A stretch of DNA of 64,000 nt, taken from positions 14,157,001 through 14,221,000 of the forward strand of contig JARWIR010000010.1 in NCBI GenBank assembly GCA_029959085.1. The letters are read 5' to 3'. The notes under the pieces were generated by a model that saw nothing but the letters and a program-made list of their open reading frames with translations, was not told the origin of the DNA and made no database searches. Shown in pieces: positions 35,492 through 45,820 of the stretch (position 1 is its first letter; every line of letters begins with the position of its first letter). Source of the stretch: Nemophila menziesii (Eukaryota; Streptophyta; Magnoliopsida; Boraginales; Hydrophyllaceae). A program made the position numbers and the translations under genes.

Positions 35492-38400
35492 TTAACCAAT
35501 TCCTAGAGAATTGAAGTCCTTAGCCAAGAGAGTTGCTAATTGGGGTGGAGGAAAGAATCTCCAAAGACTAAACAAAGGGCCAAATAGCGTTTGTTTAGCC
35601 ACCCAATCAGCACACATATTTTTGGATCTCCTTACAAAGGAGATTTTTAGTTTGTACAACACCTTACATCTCATGATATTCTTCACCAAAATAATAGTAT
35701 TACAAAATAATTTGGAAGAATCACAAGTTTGATTAACTAAAGATTGGCAATCATTCTCTATCTCTACTTTGCCCTCGGGATATTTAGACGCCATAGCACA
35801 CGCCTCATAAACTCCTCTAGCCTTAGCTTCAATAGCAGAATTCGCCACAATCTTTGATGCCTTCCCTTCAACCAAGCAACCAAAATGATCCCTAACTAAA
35901 CAAGCAAATGAGGCCTGATTAGTACAAACATCAAATGAGGCATCACAATTTATTTTAAAGATCCAGGGAGAGGAGGGGTCCAAGAGTTATCCTTTTCAGG
36001 GATAATGACATTATTCCTTAAAGCACTATCACCATTATTTTCAACTACATTATCATCAAATAAAGTTGAATTAGGAAAATTTCCTTGTACAGAGCTAGGC
36101 AATGTTTCAAGATTAGATTTTGAAAATGCCTCAGTAGTTAATTTGGATGCAAATTTAAACTCATCATAGGCTATAAGTGAATCATGTAAGATTCTCAGAG
36201 GGTCAGGTTCAATGCCTTTAAATAAACTTTCACTCCTTCCTTTCCAAATTTGACAAGCAATAAAGAAAGCCATTTCTCCTAAACAAACCCCACTTGAATC
36301 AGATTGATCAAGACTAAGTCTTAAAAACTGAATCAATTTCTTAAAATTAAAAGAAGGCTCAGTGAAAGTCTTGAAGCAGAATGGACTTGCCATCCAAACT
36401 GCCCTAGACCATGAACAGTAAAAAAGTAGGTGTTCAATATTTTCATCCTCAATCCCACAAATAGAGCAAGTTGAAGAAGTGCAAGAATTCCTCTTCATCC
36501 TATTTTCATTTGTTTCTATCCCATTCTCACAACATTTCCATATAAATTTTTTTATTTTAGGTAAAGTTTTCATTTGCCATATAAATTTCCAGTCTTTAGG
36601 TTCCAATTTAAAAGAAGAGGACCCTTTTTTATCATCCTTGATCTTCTCCACTCCCTCTTGAGCCTTCCATACTCTGGAATACATTTCCTTCACTGTGACA
36701 ACCCCATTCATAGAGTGAATCCAGAATGGGGAGTCAAAATAGTAAAAAGAAGGAATAATGATTCCTGAGATGGTTGGTATAGAGGATTTGGAGAATAAAA
36801 CATTTAAAATATCAAGATTCCAACATTTAGAAAGAGGATCAATAAGTTCAGAGACATGTTTAAAGGTACAACCTGGAGGTTTGATAAAATCATGACAATT
36901 AGGAGCCCAAGAATCCTCCCAGATTCTAATTGAGGCTCCATTTCCTATATTCCATTTTAGTTCATTGATAAAGCATTTCCTACCTTCCAACAAGCTTCTC
37001 CATCCCCATGAACAATTACTACCTATTTCAACAGTTAAGAAATCACCATTAGGAAAATATTTTCCTTTAAGTAATCTGTAAAGTAAAGAATCTTTATTCG
37101 TGAAAAATTTCCAAGCATTAGAAGCAAGTAAAGCTAAATTTTGGCAGTGAAATTCTTTAAATCCCAATCCTCCATCATCTTTAGAGTTCATAAGGGTTTG
37201 CCATTTTATCCAGTGGCATCTACCTTCCCCTTTATTGTTCCAATAAAAATTGGACACACGAGAAGTAAGATGTGAAGTAACTTTTTTAGGAATAAGGAAA
37301 CCCGACATAATAAAGTTAGGAATTTCTCCTATAACTGCTTTTATCAACACTTCCTTACCACTTTTAGATAATAATTTAGTGTCCCAACCTTCCATTTTGT
37401 TTAATACCATCTCAGTAAGCCATTCAAGAGATTTAACCTTAGATTTTCCCCAAGAGTAGGGTATTCCCAAATATTTACCAAGATGTTGTAACTTTTTCAT
37501 ACTTAACTGATCAGAGATTTTATTTCTCATCATCTCAGGAGTATTTTTGCTAAACATCACTCCACTCTTGTTCAAGTTGAGTTTTTGACCTGTAGCATAT
37601 GAGTACCAGTTAATAATATTTAAAAAATATCAATATTATATTCAGAAGCTTCAAGAAAGAAAAGTCTGTCATCAGCAAATAAAACATGAGTTAACATTGG
37701 AGCAGCTCTAGAGATGCAAATGCCTTGTAGGAGCCCCAAATCTACATAATAATCAATTAGATTAGTTAAAGCTTGATTTACCAAACAAAACAAGTAAGGA
37801 GAGATTGGGTCTCCCTGTCTAAGACCTTTTTGTGGTTTTTCAAGTTCAAATAGTTCACCATTAATTTGAACTTTATAGGTAACTGAGGAAAAACAGTTTG
37901 AAATCCATCCTATCCATTTAGAATGGAAACCCATTGCTTGTAACAGATCAATCAAGAAGTCACATTCAATATTTTCATATTCTTTTCTCATGTCTGCTTT
38001 AATAGCAAGACTAAACTTATTTGAAGACCTCTTGTTATTAAGGTAATGTGTAGCTTCTTGAGCTATAAGGATATTCTCAAAGATTGACCTTCCAGGAATG
38101 AAGGTTGTTTGGGTCTCAGATACACACAATCCCATATAGCCTTGAAGTCTATTTGATAATATTTTGGAAATAATTTTATAAATGAAATTAGCACAGCTGA
38201 TTGGTCTAAAAGACCCAACCAAATCCGGATTAGCACACTTAGGGATGAGAGCTATAATTGATTCATGTATATCCTCCAATGATGTATTATTCTCACTAAA
38301 ATCAAAGATTAGCTCAACAAGCTCATCTTTAAGTTCATTCCAAAAAATTTTGAAGAAAAATCCACCAAAGCCATCTGGTCCAAGGGATTTGTCACTCCCC

Positions 38401-38770
38401 AAAGGCCAGACAGCTTTTTTAACTTCTTCAGTTTCAACTGGTTTTATCAAAGAATCATTTATATCTGAAGTAACAACTTTTTTGACTTTACTCAAAATAG
38501 GATTATAATGCCTAGGGCCACCTGATTTGAATATAATATTGTAGTTGTTAACAATCTCATTAGAGATCTCAGTTTTATCTGTTAGCCAACTTCCATTTCC
38601 ATCTTTAATTCTCAAGATTCTGTTTCTAGTTCTTTTTGCTCTAGAGGTAGCATGAAAGAATTTTCTATTTCTATCCCCTAATCTCAGCCAATTGTTCTTT
38701 GATCTAAGGGACCAATATAACTCTTCTTTTTTCCAATATATTTCTACCCTTAGCAGGAAGATCAAACAAA
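35492..38770 (-). pseudogene. LINE O ORF2: RT, zinc region and RNase H
   Basis: Reverse transcriptase of an L1-type LINE. Leading part NWLRLGDRNRKFFHATSRAK; fingers DKSLGPDGFGGFFF and GSFRPISCANFIYKIISKI; motif A reads IKADMRKEYENIE where plant LINEs normally have an A-Y-D run, so it is altered; GLRQGDPISPYLF; catalytic LFADDRLFFLEA near 37680. One break at 37620-37575, then a 541-codon open frame through GWRSLLEGRKCF and zinc region C-S-I-C-G ... H-L-L-F-Y-C. RNase H follows in a +1 frame (35983-35492) with its acidic residues in INCDASFD, IEAKARGVYE, IENDCQSLV and CADWVAKQ. Fairly young by its long frames. Confidence 0.9.
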
Positions 38771-39277
38771 GAGTTAGAATCTATAAAGTTGTTGAAAAGA
38801 AGCATATTTTTTTTGTGAATAGAGTTAATATCACCTCCAAGTTTCTCAGATGGAAGCCTAATAAGGTTAAAATCCCCCAGTATGCACCAAACATTAGTAA
38901 CATGATTTAGATCAGTTAATTTTTTTAATAAAGCCTTCCTTATGTTCATCAGCAGTGGGACCATAAACAAAGTTGTATTCACATAAGCCAACAGTAGGGT
39001 CAACATATGTACATTGAATTAAATTCTTTCCTGAACTTATAATATTAAAGTTATCTGTATCTTTAACAAAAATGGCTAAACAACCTGATAATCCTTCAGG
39101 ATCTATTTGAGCTACAAGAGTCAAATTGATCTTAGGACTTAAGGATAATAAGTAATCAAATTTGTGTTTAGTCTCAGATAAAAAAAGTACCTTAATGTGA
39201 TGAGTCTTGATCATGTCAATCAAGCTCAGTTCTGTCAAGGCTGTGCCAATGCCTTGACAGTTCCAGGCTTGAATCAT
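38771..39277 (-). pseudogene. LINE O ORF2: apurinic-like endonuclease, truncated
   Basis: Starts MIQAWNCQGIGTALTELSL at 39277, the usual ORF2 start of plant LINEs. Continues LFLSETKHKFDYLL (catalytic Glu region) and CILGDFNLIRLPSEKLGG (Asp/Asn motif). A frameshift lies near 38915. It stops matching after NSLFDLPAKG; the C-terminal endonuclease part and linker (roughly 200 codons by comparison with typical ORF2 layout) are missing, and the frame joins the pre-RT region directly. Confidence 0.8.
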
Positions 39278-40617
39278 TGGAAACCATGGGGTTGATTTGG
39301 GTCAACCCCGCAAACCACTTCAGCATCCAATCCATCAAGCAAGCCTTCATCATACCATTTCTCTATACCATTTTCAATAATGTCTTTTTCCATCTCAAGT
39401 GGCTCTGCCATCTCATCATCAACTTCATCTGAGGAGTCAACAAGAGTTGCTGAGACTTGAGATGCAAGTTCATCATCAAGAGGGAGGCCTAGATCTTCCC
39501 TTACTTGTTTAGTTCTGTTCTTGTTTCTCTCTATAGAGCCAAATGTAATATTCTTATCCGAATTCTGAGTTATAGAGGGATCAATAATAATTTTAGGGTT
39601 TTCCTCAGAGGGAGGGTTGAAGATAACATTAACTTGAGGCCCACAAAGGTTCTGGACTTCAATTTCTGTAAGAGGCCTAATTTTGATCTTAGAAGAAACT
39701 CCAGGTAGATTAGAGTGGCCCAACATAACTGATGGAATCAAAAGAGAATCTTGAACAACATTAGCCTTAACTTCACAAGTGGGCTTCAAGCCCACCTTAA
39801 GTTCACCTTCTTCCAGAATGGCACCCTTTCTTTTAGACTTGGATCTAAAAGGCCTCTTTACCTTAGCTGTCTTAGAATCTCTCTCAGCTTTAAATACAAA
39901 TTCATTACCTTTCTTATCATGATCATTAAACGTAATCTAGTTACCTAACCTCATAGCCAGTTTATTATTATTATCACAGTTCTTTTCTTCATGTGAAAAA
40001 ATACCACACTTAAAGCAGAAATCAAATAACTTCTCATATTTGAATGCTATCCAAACTGTCTGTTCCTTAGCAATTTTCGAAGTTAAATCCCGCAGATAGA
40101 GGTTTTAGAATAGAGAAATCAACTCTAGCCCTAATAGTAGAATCATCTTTAAATTTTTTGGGATCAGGTAGCTCAATTTCCTTCACTTTCCCTAATCGAG
40201 ATGCAATTTTCATAACATTTGTTTCTTTGATGAATAGAGGGGGAATACCCTGAATTCGAATCCAAAAAGATGTAAAATCCAAAAGAGATGGATTTTTAAT
40301 AGTCTCTTCATATTTTGAACCAAGACATGAAATCCAAACACATGGTAGGGTCTATTAAGCCAAACAATTTCTAAATCAGCCTTATCATCAAATTGAACAG
40401 TAAACATATTTAAGCCTCTCTTAACAATCGAAATCCTGCCTTTAATGCTCCAATACAGAATAATGATTTTTTTAAGATAGCTCATATTAATGGTACCTGA
40501 TGCTAGTATTCGTAGAAGAAGTTTAGGTTCTTCATAAATAGAATAGACATCATCCTTATCTGGAGAAAGACAAAAGTCTTCCTCTGACTCGGCCTTCTTC
40601 TCATCATTAATCGCCAT
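39274..40617 (-). pseudogene. LINE O ORF1 (gag-like)
   Basis: Nucleic-acid-binding ORF1. From ATG 40617: MAINDEKKAESEEDF, then a DUF4283-type region (GRISIVKRGLNMFTVQFDD, IVWLNRPYHVFGF, FWIRIQGIPPLF, KIASRLGKVKEIELPD). Zinc knuckle CFKCGIFSHEEKNC (C-x2-C-x4-H-x4-C) near 40005. A basic segment and an acidic tail (DSSDEVDDEMAEPLEMEKD) follow. It overlaps the ORF2 start at 39274-39277. Frame breaks near 40300 and 40080 and a stop near 39940. Confidence 0.83.
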
Positions 40618-40930
40618 AAATGGAAATAGATTAGAAGAACAAGGTAATAGTGATCTCAATGAAGCACTTAATCGAGATTTTAAAAAAGCGAATTCCTGCG
40701 AGAGAGAAATAAAGGACAATAAATTTCATAAATCCAATAATAGATCTATAAGATGAAACAAGTGTAGAATGAGGTTTAGATCGGAGGGTTAGAAAAGAGG
40801 AGGAGGAGGAGGAGGAGGAAGGGGTAGAGGAGGAGGAGGAGGGCGGAGTTAGGGTTTAGACGGGGGGAAAAGGGGTGGGAAGGGTTTTTTGGGATTCGGG
40901 TCAGAGAGCATTTTGTAACCTTGACTAATT

Positions 40931-41714
40931 AATCGATAAGCAATAGGCGCTGTAATGTGTTTAATTTGATTATGAGCTAAACTTTCATACACTTGAGAAT
41001 CGTAATAAAGGGATGAACCTTAATTAATTTATTCTATGTTTTGAATTTGGGATTGGTATGATTTAAATTGAATTGAGTCGTATATATTGGATATTACTTT
41101 GTTCTTAATTAGTATTTCTTTTCCGTGCAACTAGAATTAGCTTTTAGTATTTGGGCTATTCACTTTAGTGGCAAAAAGTGATCATCCGACAGGGGGGTTT
41201 GAATACAGACTTAGGTAATACCCGTGTAATGTCCGTTATTGACCGACATGCTTAACTAATTACATAGACAAAGAGGTAAATACATATCATCTGAAGAGGC
41301 ATATTCGCCCATATAGGAGTTTATAGTACATTAAGATAGCTCCTAGGTCTACCCAACAGGGGGCTAGGAGACATTAGAGTCCCGACTAGTATAATAATAC
41401 CAATTCTACCCTTAAACATAGCTTACATTACATTAATTAGGTGGATTCCTTGCGAGACTCAAGTATCTCTCATCTCTGAAGTTAGTCTTTTTACTTTATT
41501 ATTTCTTTTCAATTATTTATTTTAATAGTCTTTATTTTTTTACATCTTTTAGCTTTAAGAAAACCAAACAAAAATCGTATTATTTTACTTTTCTTTCAAG
41601 CAATTATTTTTACTATCTGATTAATACTAGAGTTGTACCTAATCCGTCCCTCAGAACGAAACCCGATTTATCGGATATTACTTGGACAACCGTGCACTTG
41701 CGGTATTGTGGTAC
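40931..41714 (+). mobile_element. LTR P, right part
   Basis: Second half of the LTR at 34665. The end GTTCGTCCCT-type block and TACTTGGACAACCGTGCACTTGCGGT match the end of LTR K, but about 45 terminal bases (to GGACCACCA in K) are missing and integrase coding resumes at CCTTTTAAGTTG. So the right end is truncated or was lost with about 40 integrase codons. Confidence 0.65.
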
Positions 41715-41932
41715 CTTTTAAGTTGAAATCAAAGTGGCATGGTCCTTTCACGGTGACCAAAGTTACGCTTCATGGAGCTATAGAAATTGAAAACCCAGTC
41801 GAGCAACGCACCTTCATGGTGAATGGACATCGGTTGAAACTTTATCATGTAGGCAACGATACTAATCGCATGGAAGATCCACATCCTGGGGAGGTCATGT
41901 ACCTCCTTGAAGCCATTTCAATTGTATATTAG
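41715..41932 (+). pseudogene. Integrase C-terminus of element D
   Basis: Open for 72 codons: FKLKSKWHGPFTVTKVTLHG, AIEIENPVEQRTFMVNGHR, LKLYHVGNDTNRMEDPH, ending AISIVY and a stop. It matches KLKSRWGGP/TFMVNGQRLKLYH of element A. It is the direct continuation of 33591-34664, minus the codons lost at the LTR P insertion. Confidence 0.85.
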
Positions 41933-42084
41933 TTTATTTCTTTATGTTTTTCAATTTCTAGTGTATAATTATAAGTAAGTGTCGTGTCTTAGTGTTTACT
42001 TTTAAAAGAAATGAGAAAGGTAGTGTGTTAAATGGTGCAGGAATTGAGTTTGGGGTTCTAAGGAACTAAATGAAAAAAAATCTA

Positions 42085-42560
42085 CAGCACTAACCGCTAT
42101 ACCGCCGAAATCCCCAGTATACCGGAGGGAAAACCAGTGGCCACGGTTTTCGACCACGGTTTGTTTCCGAGACGAAGTAAAAATTAAAAGGCCTGACCGG
42201 TATTACCGATCAGGGGATCGGTAAGCCGGCAAAATAAAAAACTGTGCCACGGGTTTCGGAATCAGGTTTATTGCCGAGACAAGGAGAAAAATTAAAAGGC
42301 CTGACTGGTATACCGGTCAAGGGAGTGGTAAGCCGGCGGAAGAAAAAAACCGTGCCATGGGTTTCGGAATCAGGTTTTTTGTTGAAGCAAACTTTACTGG
42401 GAACGGCTAGCCGGTCATCTGACCAGTATGCCGGCCCACTGTGTTGAAACAAAAAACCGTGCCACGGGTTTTTGAAGCAGGTTTTTTTGCCAATAAGACA
42501 CGGTCTGGGACCGGCTAGCCGGTCATCTGACTGGTATGCCGGCCCGACCAGCGGGAATGT
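42085..42560 (+). repeat. GC-rich tandem block of element D
   Basis: Three to four imperfect units of about 105-115 bases. Each has the palindrome-like CCGTGCCACGGGTTT followed by TCGGAATCAGGTTT and a CCGG part (CTGGTATACCGGTCAAG, GGCTAGCCGGTCATCTGAC, GTATGCCGGCC). Preceded at 42040-42052 by the PPT-like 12-mer. Positioned like the blocks of A, E and I, between integrase and the accessory promoter. Confidence 0.68.
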
Positions 42561-42624
42561 TACCAAAACCTTATTAAAACCCTAGTTTCTTCCTCTTTAA
42601 CCTTGCCTCTCATGTAAGTTAACA

Positions 42625-42652
42625 TTATAAACGACCCCTAACCCATTATATA
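42625..42652 (+). promoter_or_regulatory. Possible TATA boxes of the D accessory region
   Basis: ATTATAAACG (from 42625) and TTATATACC (from 42646), followed by a CA-rich leader (CACACCACTAAAACACCC). The spacing to the accessory ATG (about 300) is close to that in A and I (267-268). Confidence 0.35.
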
Positions 42653-42946
42653 CCTGCATCACACCACTAAAACACCCAAGAACATTCAATCCTTTCTCTT
42701 ATTCCATTCCAAACACACATCCAACATCAAAATTCTTCAAGAACATCAAGAAATCTTCTCCTTCACCTTATGCCATCTTCATCAAAGCTTTAATCCTATT
42801 CATTAAACCTTCCCATATCCACTACATCATCATTACCCATCTCATATGACGCCTTAATCCTTCATTCTAAATCCTCAAACCATCAAAATTCATAACTATT
42901 CTCTAGTTTTTGAATATTTGAAGTTTTGAGTTTGGGGTCGATTGAG

Positions 42947-43123
42947 ATGATGAAGATTTGGAAGTCCATAATACTATGAAGAGGAAAGAAAGAAGAGGTT
43001 GAAGAACTAGTTATTACTTTTGGTGTTGAGATATATATAGTTGAAAGAATGAGAATTTTGGAGGCTATACATAAAGAGGTGTTGAAAATCGTAGGAAAAG
43101 TTACAAAAGAGTTGGGAGCTTAA
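42947..43123 (+). pseudogene. Short divergent accessory ORF, element D
   Basis: Fifty-nine codons from ATG 42947 with one stop at codon 11. The ATG follows TGAGTTTGGGGTCGATTGAG, matching the context of the element I ORF start. The translated middle (EEVEELVITFGVEIYIVE, RMRILEAIHKEVLKIVGKV) has heptad-like hydrophobic spacing. It lacks the KRKC and EEDMMDLYGQVP segments of the other copies. Homology with them is inferred from position and flanks, not from clear sequence identity. Confidence 0.4.
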
Positions 43124-43454
43124 GCAAATCATACTACATGGAGTGAACAATGTTCAACATGCCACCTACACAACAAGAGGAGCCCAACCTGAATGCAACA
43201 ATATAAACCAGCCTTGAGCTGCTTCAGATACGTTTTCCTATCCTTTTCTCATTTTTATTAGTTTATTTGCTTTATTGGGTCTTTTCGAGTCGTGGGGACA
43301 CGACTCATTTTTGAGTTTGGGGTGGGGTTCTTTGCCTCATCCCAATTTTATGTGTTATTCGTTTTACATGCTTTCAATAAAATTAATCTAAGGGTTGCAT
43401 TTGACTGTAGAGTATTTTAAATGTCCCCATCAAGCATGTTTTTCTGTAAAAACT
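43124..43454 (+). other. Element D 3' region and junction to element F
   Basis: Contains the hairpin (43287-43306), the PPT-like TGAGTTTGGGGT at 43312-43323 and bases collinear with 51240-51420 (minus). The match to D-type 3' sequence stops soon after CATCAAGCATG near 43437; 15 bases later the F primer-binding site begins. No LTR lies between. Confidence 0.6.
43287..43306 (+). promoter_or_regulatory. RNA hairpin with GGGA loop, element D
   Basis: GAGTCGTG-GGGA-CACGACTC, eight perfect pairs around a GNRA-type loop. Confidence 0.6.
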
Positions 43455-43472
43455 TGGCGCCGCTGCCGGGGA
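43455..43472 (+). other. Primer-binding site of element F
   Basis: TGGCGCCGCTGCCGGGGA. There is no LTR directly upstream, so F lost its 5' LTR when it was joined to D. Confidence 0.75.
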
Positions 43473-43595
43473 CTTGTGTCTCGTTAGCTTGTGGGTTATT
43501 TATTTCTAGTAGTAGTTTTTAGTTAATTTTTATTTTTCTGTTTATTTTTACAGATTTACGCTTGTTGGTTTACTTTAGTCATTTTCAGGTTTTAG

Positions 43596-44755
43596 CAGTG
43601 CATCCTTGGCCTTCTCTCCCGGATCACAAAAGGAGCTTTAGATCTTATAACATACGTATCAGAGAAGAAAGAAACCAAAGAAGAACTATGCAGAAATTCA
43701 ACAACAAGGAGTAGATCCACCACTTGGTCCTTTAGGTCATTTACCATCACCACCACCAGGAGATAACAGAAACAATAACATAATTGAACAAGATCTTCCA
43801 GGCTTGGGAGCACCTTTTCAAGTTCAACCATTAGGTTATCGTCCTCCAGAGATCCAGAATATCAATTTCAGGCCCGATCCGGGCATGCTCAGTCAATTTC
43901 CGAATTTGGACTTTATAGTGGTGCAGCAGTTCAAGATCTGGTAAGAGCGATTCAGAAGTTCATCCAGATTTGTGATGCCTATGTTACTCCAGGCATTAGA
44001 AGCGAGCAACTGTATTGTCACATGTTTCCGTTCTGTCTGACCAGCAAAGCTGGTGATTGGCTAGATAGACAACCACCAGGTACAATAAATACATGGGCAG
44101 AACTTCAAGCCGCATTCTTTAACTGTTTTTATCCGAAGAGTATTAGACTCAAATATCAAAGCGAGCTTGCGAAGTTTTGGCAAGAGAATGGAGAAGAAAT
44201 AGGAGACGCATGGACAAGGTTTCAACAGAAGTTAGCTTGATGTCCACCCCATGGTTACACCCCGTCTTTACAGTTAGCTATATTTTATCAAGGTATCAAT
44301 GCCGAAAGTAGACTAAGGGTAGATAATCTTGGAAATGGAAATTTTGTTTCCATGAATCCTACAGAAGCCGCCGAAGGTTTGGGAAACATAATAGAAACGG
44401 AAAGGAGTTGGCCACTTTCGCGAGATCCTGTTACAAACACCAGAGGTACGCATCGATGAGATGCAGAAACTGCAAACTTAGCTCAATTGGCCGCATTAGA
44501 GAATCAAATCGAAGAGATTAATCTTGAGATGCAGAAGAATTTAGCCGCAACAGATGTAGTGCAAGAAGCACAAGGTTGTCAACAGTTTGGAGTCACAAAT
44601 CATACATGGGAAGAGTGCGAAGAAAATCCAGCATCTGTTTATTTTATATCAAACCGAGGAAATTATCAATTTGGTAACAGGAATCATCCGGGTATGCAGT
44701 ATTCAAATCCACAAGGGGCCGCTAATCCAGGTCATTATCAAACTCGACTAGTTGT
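43596..44755 (+). pseudogene. gag of element F
   Basis: Retrotransposon gag, N-terminal part frame-broken (HPWPSL, RIREERNQRR, LGAPFQVQPLGYRPPEIQ). Well kept from 44022: FCLTSKAGDWLDRQPPGTI, NTWAELQAAFFNCFYPKS, WQENGEEIGDAWTRFQQKL, then LAIFYQGINAESRLRVDN. Zinc knuckle CQQFGVTNHTWEEC has Phe in place of the second Cys. Different gag family from A/D/E (WLDRQPPGTINTW instead of SDWYD). Almost the same gene lies inverted at 45821-47368. Confidence 0.85.
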
Positions 44756-45815
44756 GTTTAATTCAATGGGCAAAAAGGCTCCGGCTTTCGTGAAGAAGCC
44801 AACACAACCTCTACAAATCAAATGTCCTACACCCGAAGAAAAAGAGAAAGATTCAAAGGCCTTGATAGCTTCCGCAAAGAAAAAATTACAAGAACTACCT
44901 TTTGCTTATGAGAGAGTATTTGAAGAAGAAGTTGGTAAAGGAAACTACAAGAGATTCTTGGAGATTGGTGAAATATTGGGTTGGTCTACGTTCATGGTAA
45001 ACGTTCGAATTTATGTCATGAATGAGTTTCCGAATTCTATTTAGGATTTTTTTTACCAAGATAGTAAAGGTTGTGTTCTAGTTAGAGGCGAGTTAGTTCC
45101 TTTTACAGTTGAAGAGATTAGAAACCACTTCCAGTTTAAGAAATTGGTCGGACCATGCAAGTATATAGAAGCGGTGGATAGAAAGAGAATCTTCGATTGG
45201 AATTTACTTTTTGAGCATGTCTTAGATAAGGAGAAAGTGCAATCACATAAGAGAATTAAAGGCACCTTGTCCTTACAAATATCTCCAACCGGATGCTAGA
45301 ATTTGGCACAATTCCCTTATCACTAATGTCTTTGGAAACACAAGAAATTTTGAAGTAAGTAAAAAGAACGTTATATTTTTTAATTGTATTTTGAGGGGAG
45401 AAGAAGTGGATGTGGCACAGTTGATCGTTGAGGAGGTGATGTGATTTTCGGCCTTTCCTATCTCGTTTTTAATGTGAAATATCCTACTATGATCACGTGT
45501 CTTGTTCGGAAAGAGAATGCGATTTTGGATGAAGGAGAGAAACTAGAGTTTAAAACGAGTAACAATATTGACAATGCTTGTATCATAAAAGTTTTGAGAG
45601 GAGAGGGAAGTACGCAAGTCTCAAAGTAATAAAAGAATTGTAGTTGGCAAGAGAAGATGGAGGAGCGATTAAATAAAGTCGAAGCAGATCAAACTTCCTT
45701 AGCCGAAGATGTGGCACAAATCAAAGCCAATCAAGTACACATCATGTCACTCCTTGAGAAATTAAAGAAATATCCAGCAGATCCTATCTTGGATGTCGAT
45801 AATGCGAGGCAATAG
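44756..45815 (+). pseudogene. Gag-fused region with a plant-transposon-protein-like domain
   Basis: Continues the F gag frame without a stop: KKAPAFVKKPTQPLQIKCP, then KLQELPFAYERVFEEEVGK and LEIGEILGWSTFMVNVRIY, stop at 45044. Downstream frames give GCVLVRGELVPFTVEEIRN, then ARIWHNSLITNVFGNTRN and ILRGEEVDVAQLIVEEVM. These resemble the widespread putative plant transposon protein domain (PF20167 as I recall it), found in many uncharacterised plant transposon ORFs. The last part (MEERLNKVEADQTSLAED, ending ILDVDNARQ) is a probable coiled coil. Four or more frame breaks. The identification is from pattern memory and needs a profile search. Confidence 0.55.
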
Positions 45816-45820
45816 CCTCG
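45805..45820. repeat. Small palindrome at the F/H junction
   Basis: CGAGGC-AATA-GCCTCG, six pairs around four bases, exactly where plus-strand F coding ends and minus-strand H coding ends. Confidence 0.5.

Larger units (their letters stand above)
35451..40930 (-). mobile_element. LINE O, L1-type non-LTR retrotransposon
   Basis: Minus-strand LINE, about 5.5 kb, nested in LTR P. Sense order: short GC/purine-rich 5' region (40930-40620), ORF1 with DUF4283 and a zinc knuckle, ORF2 with endonuclease, RT, zinc-binding region and RNase H, 3' end AATAAAAGTTTATTTCGACT plus a short A tail (T run at about 35444-35451). Boundaries approximate; I could not find a target-site duplication. Confidence 0.85.
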
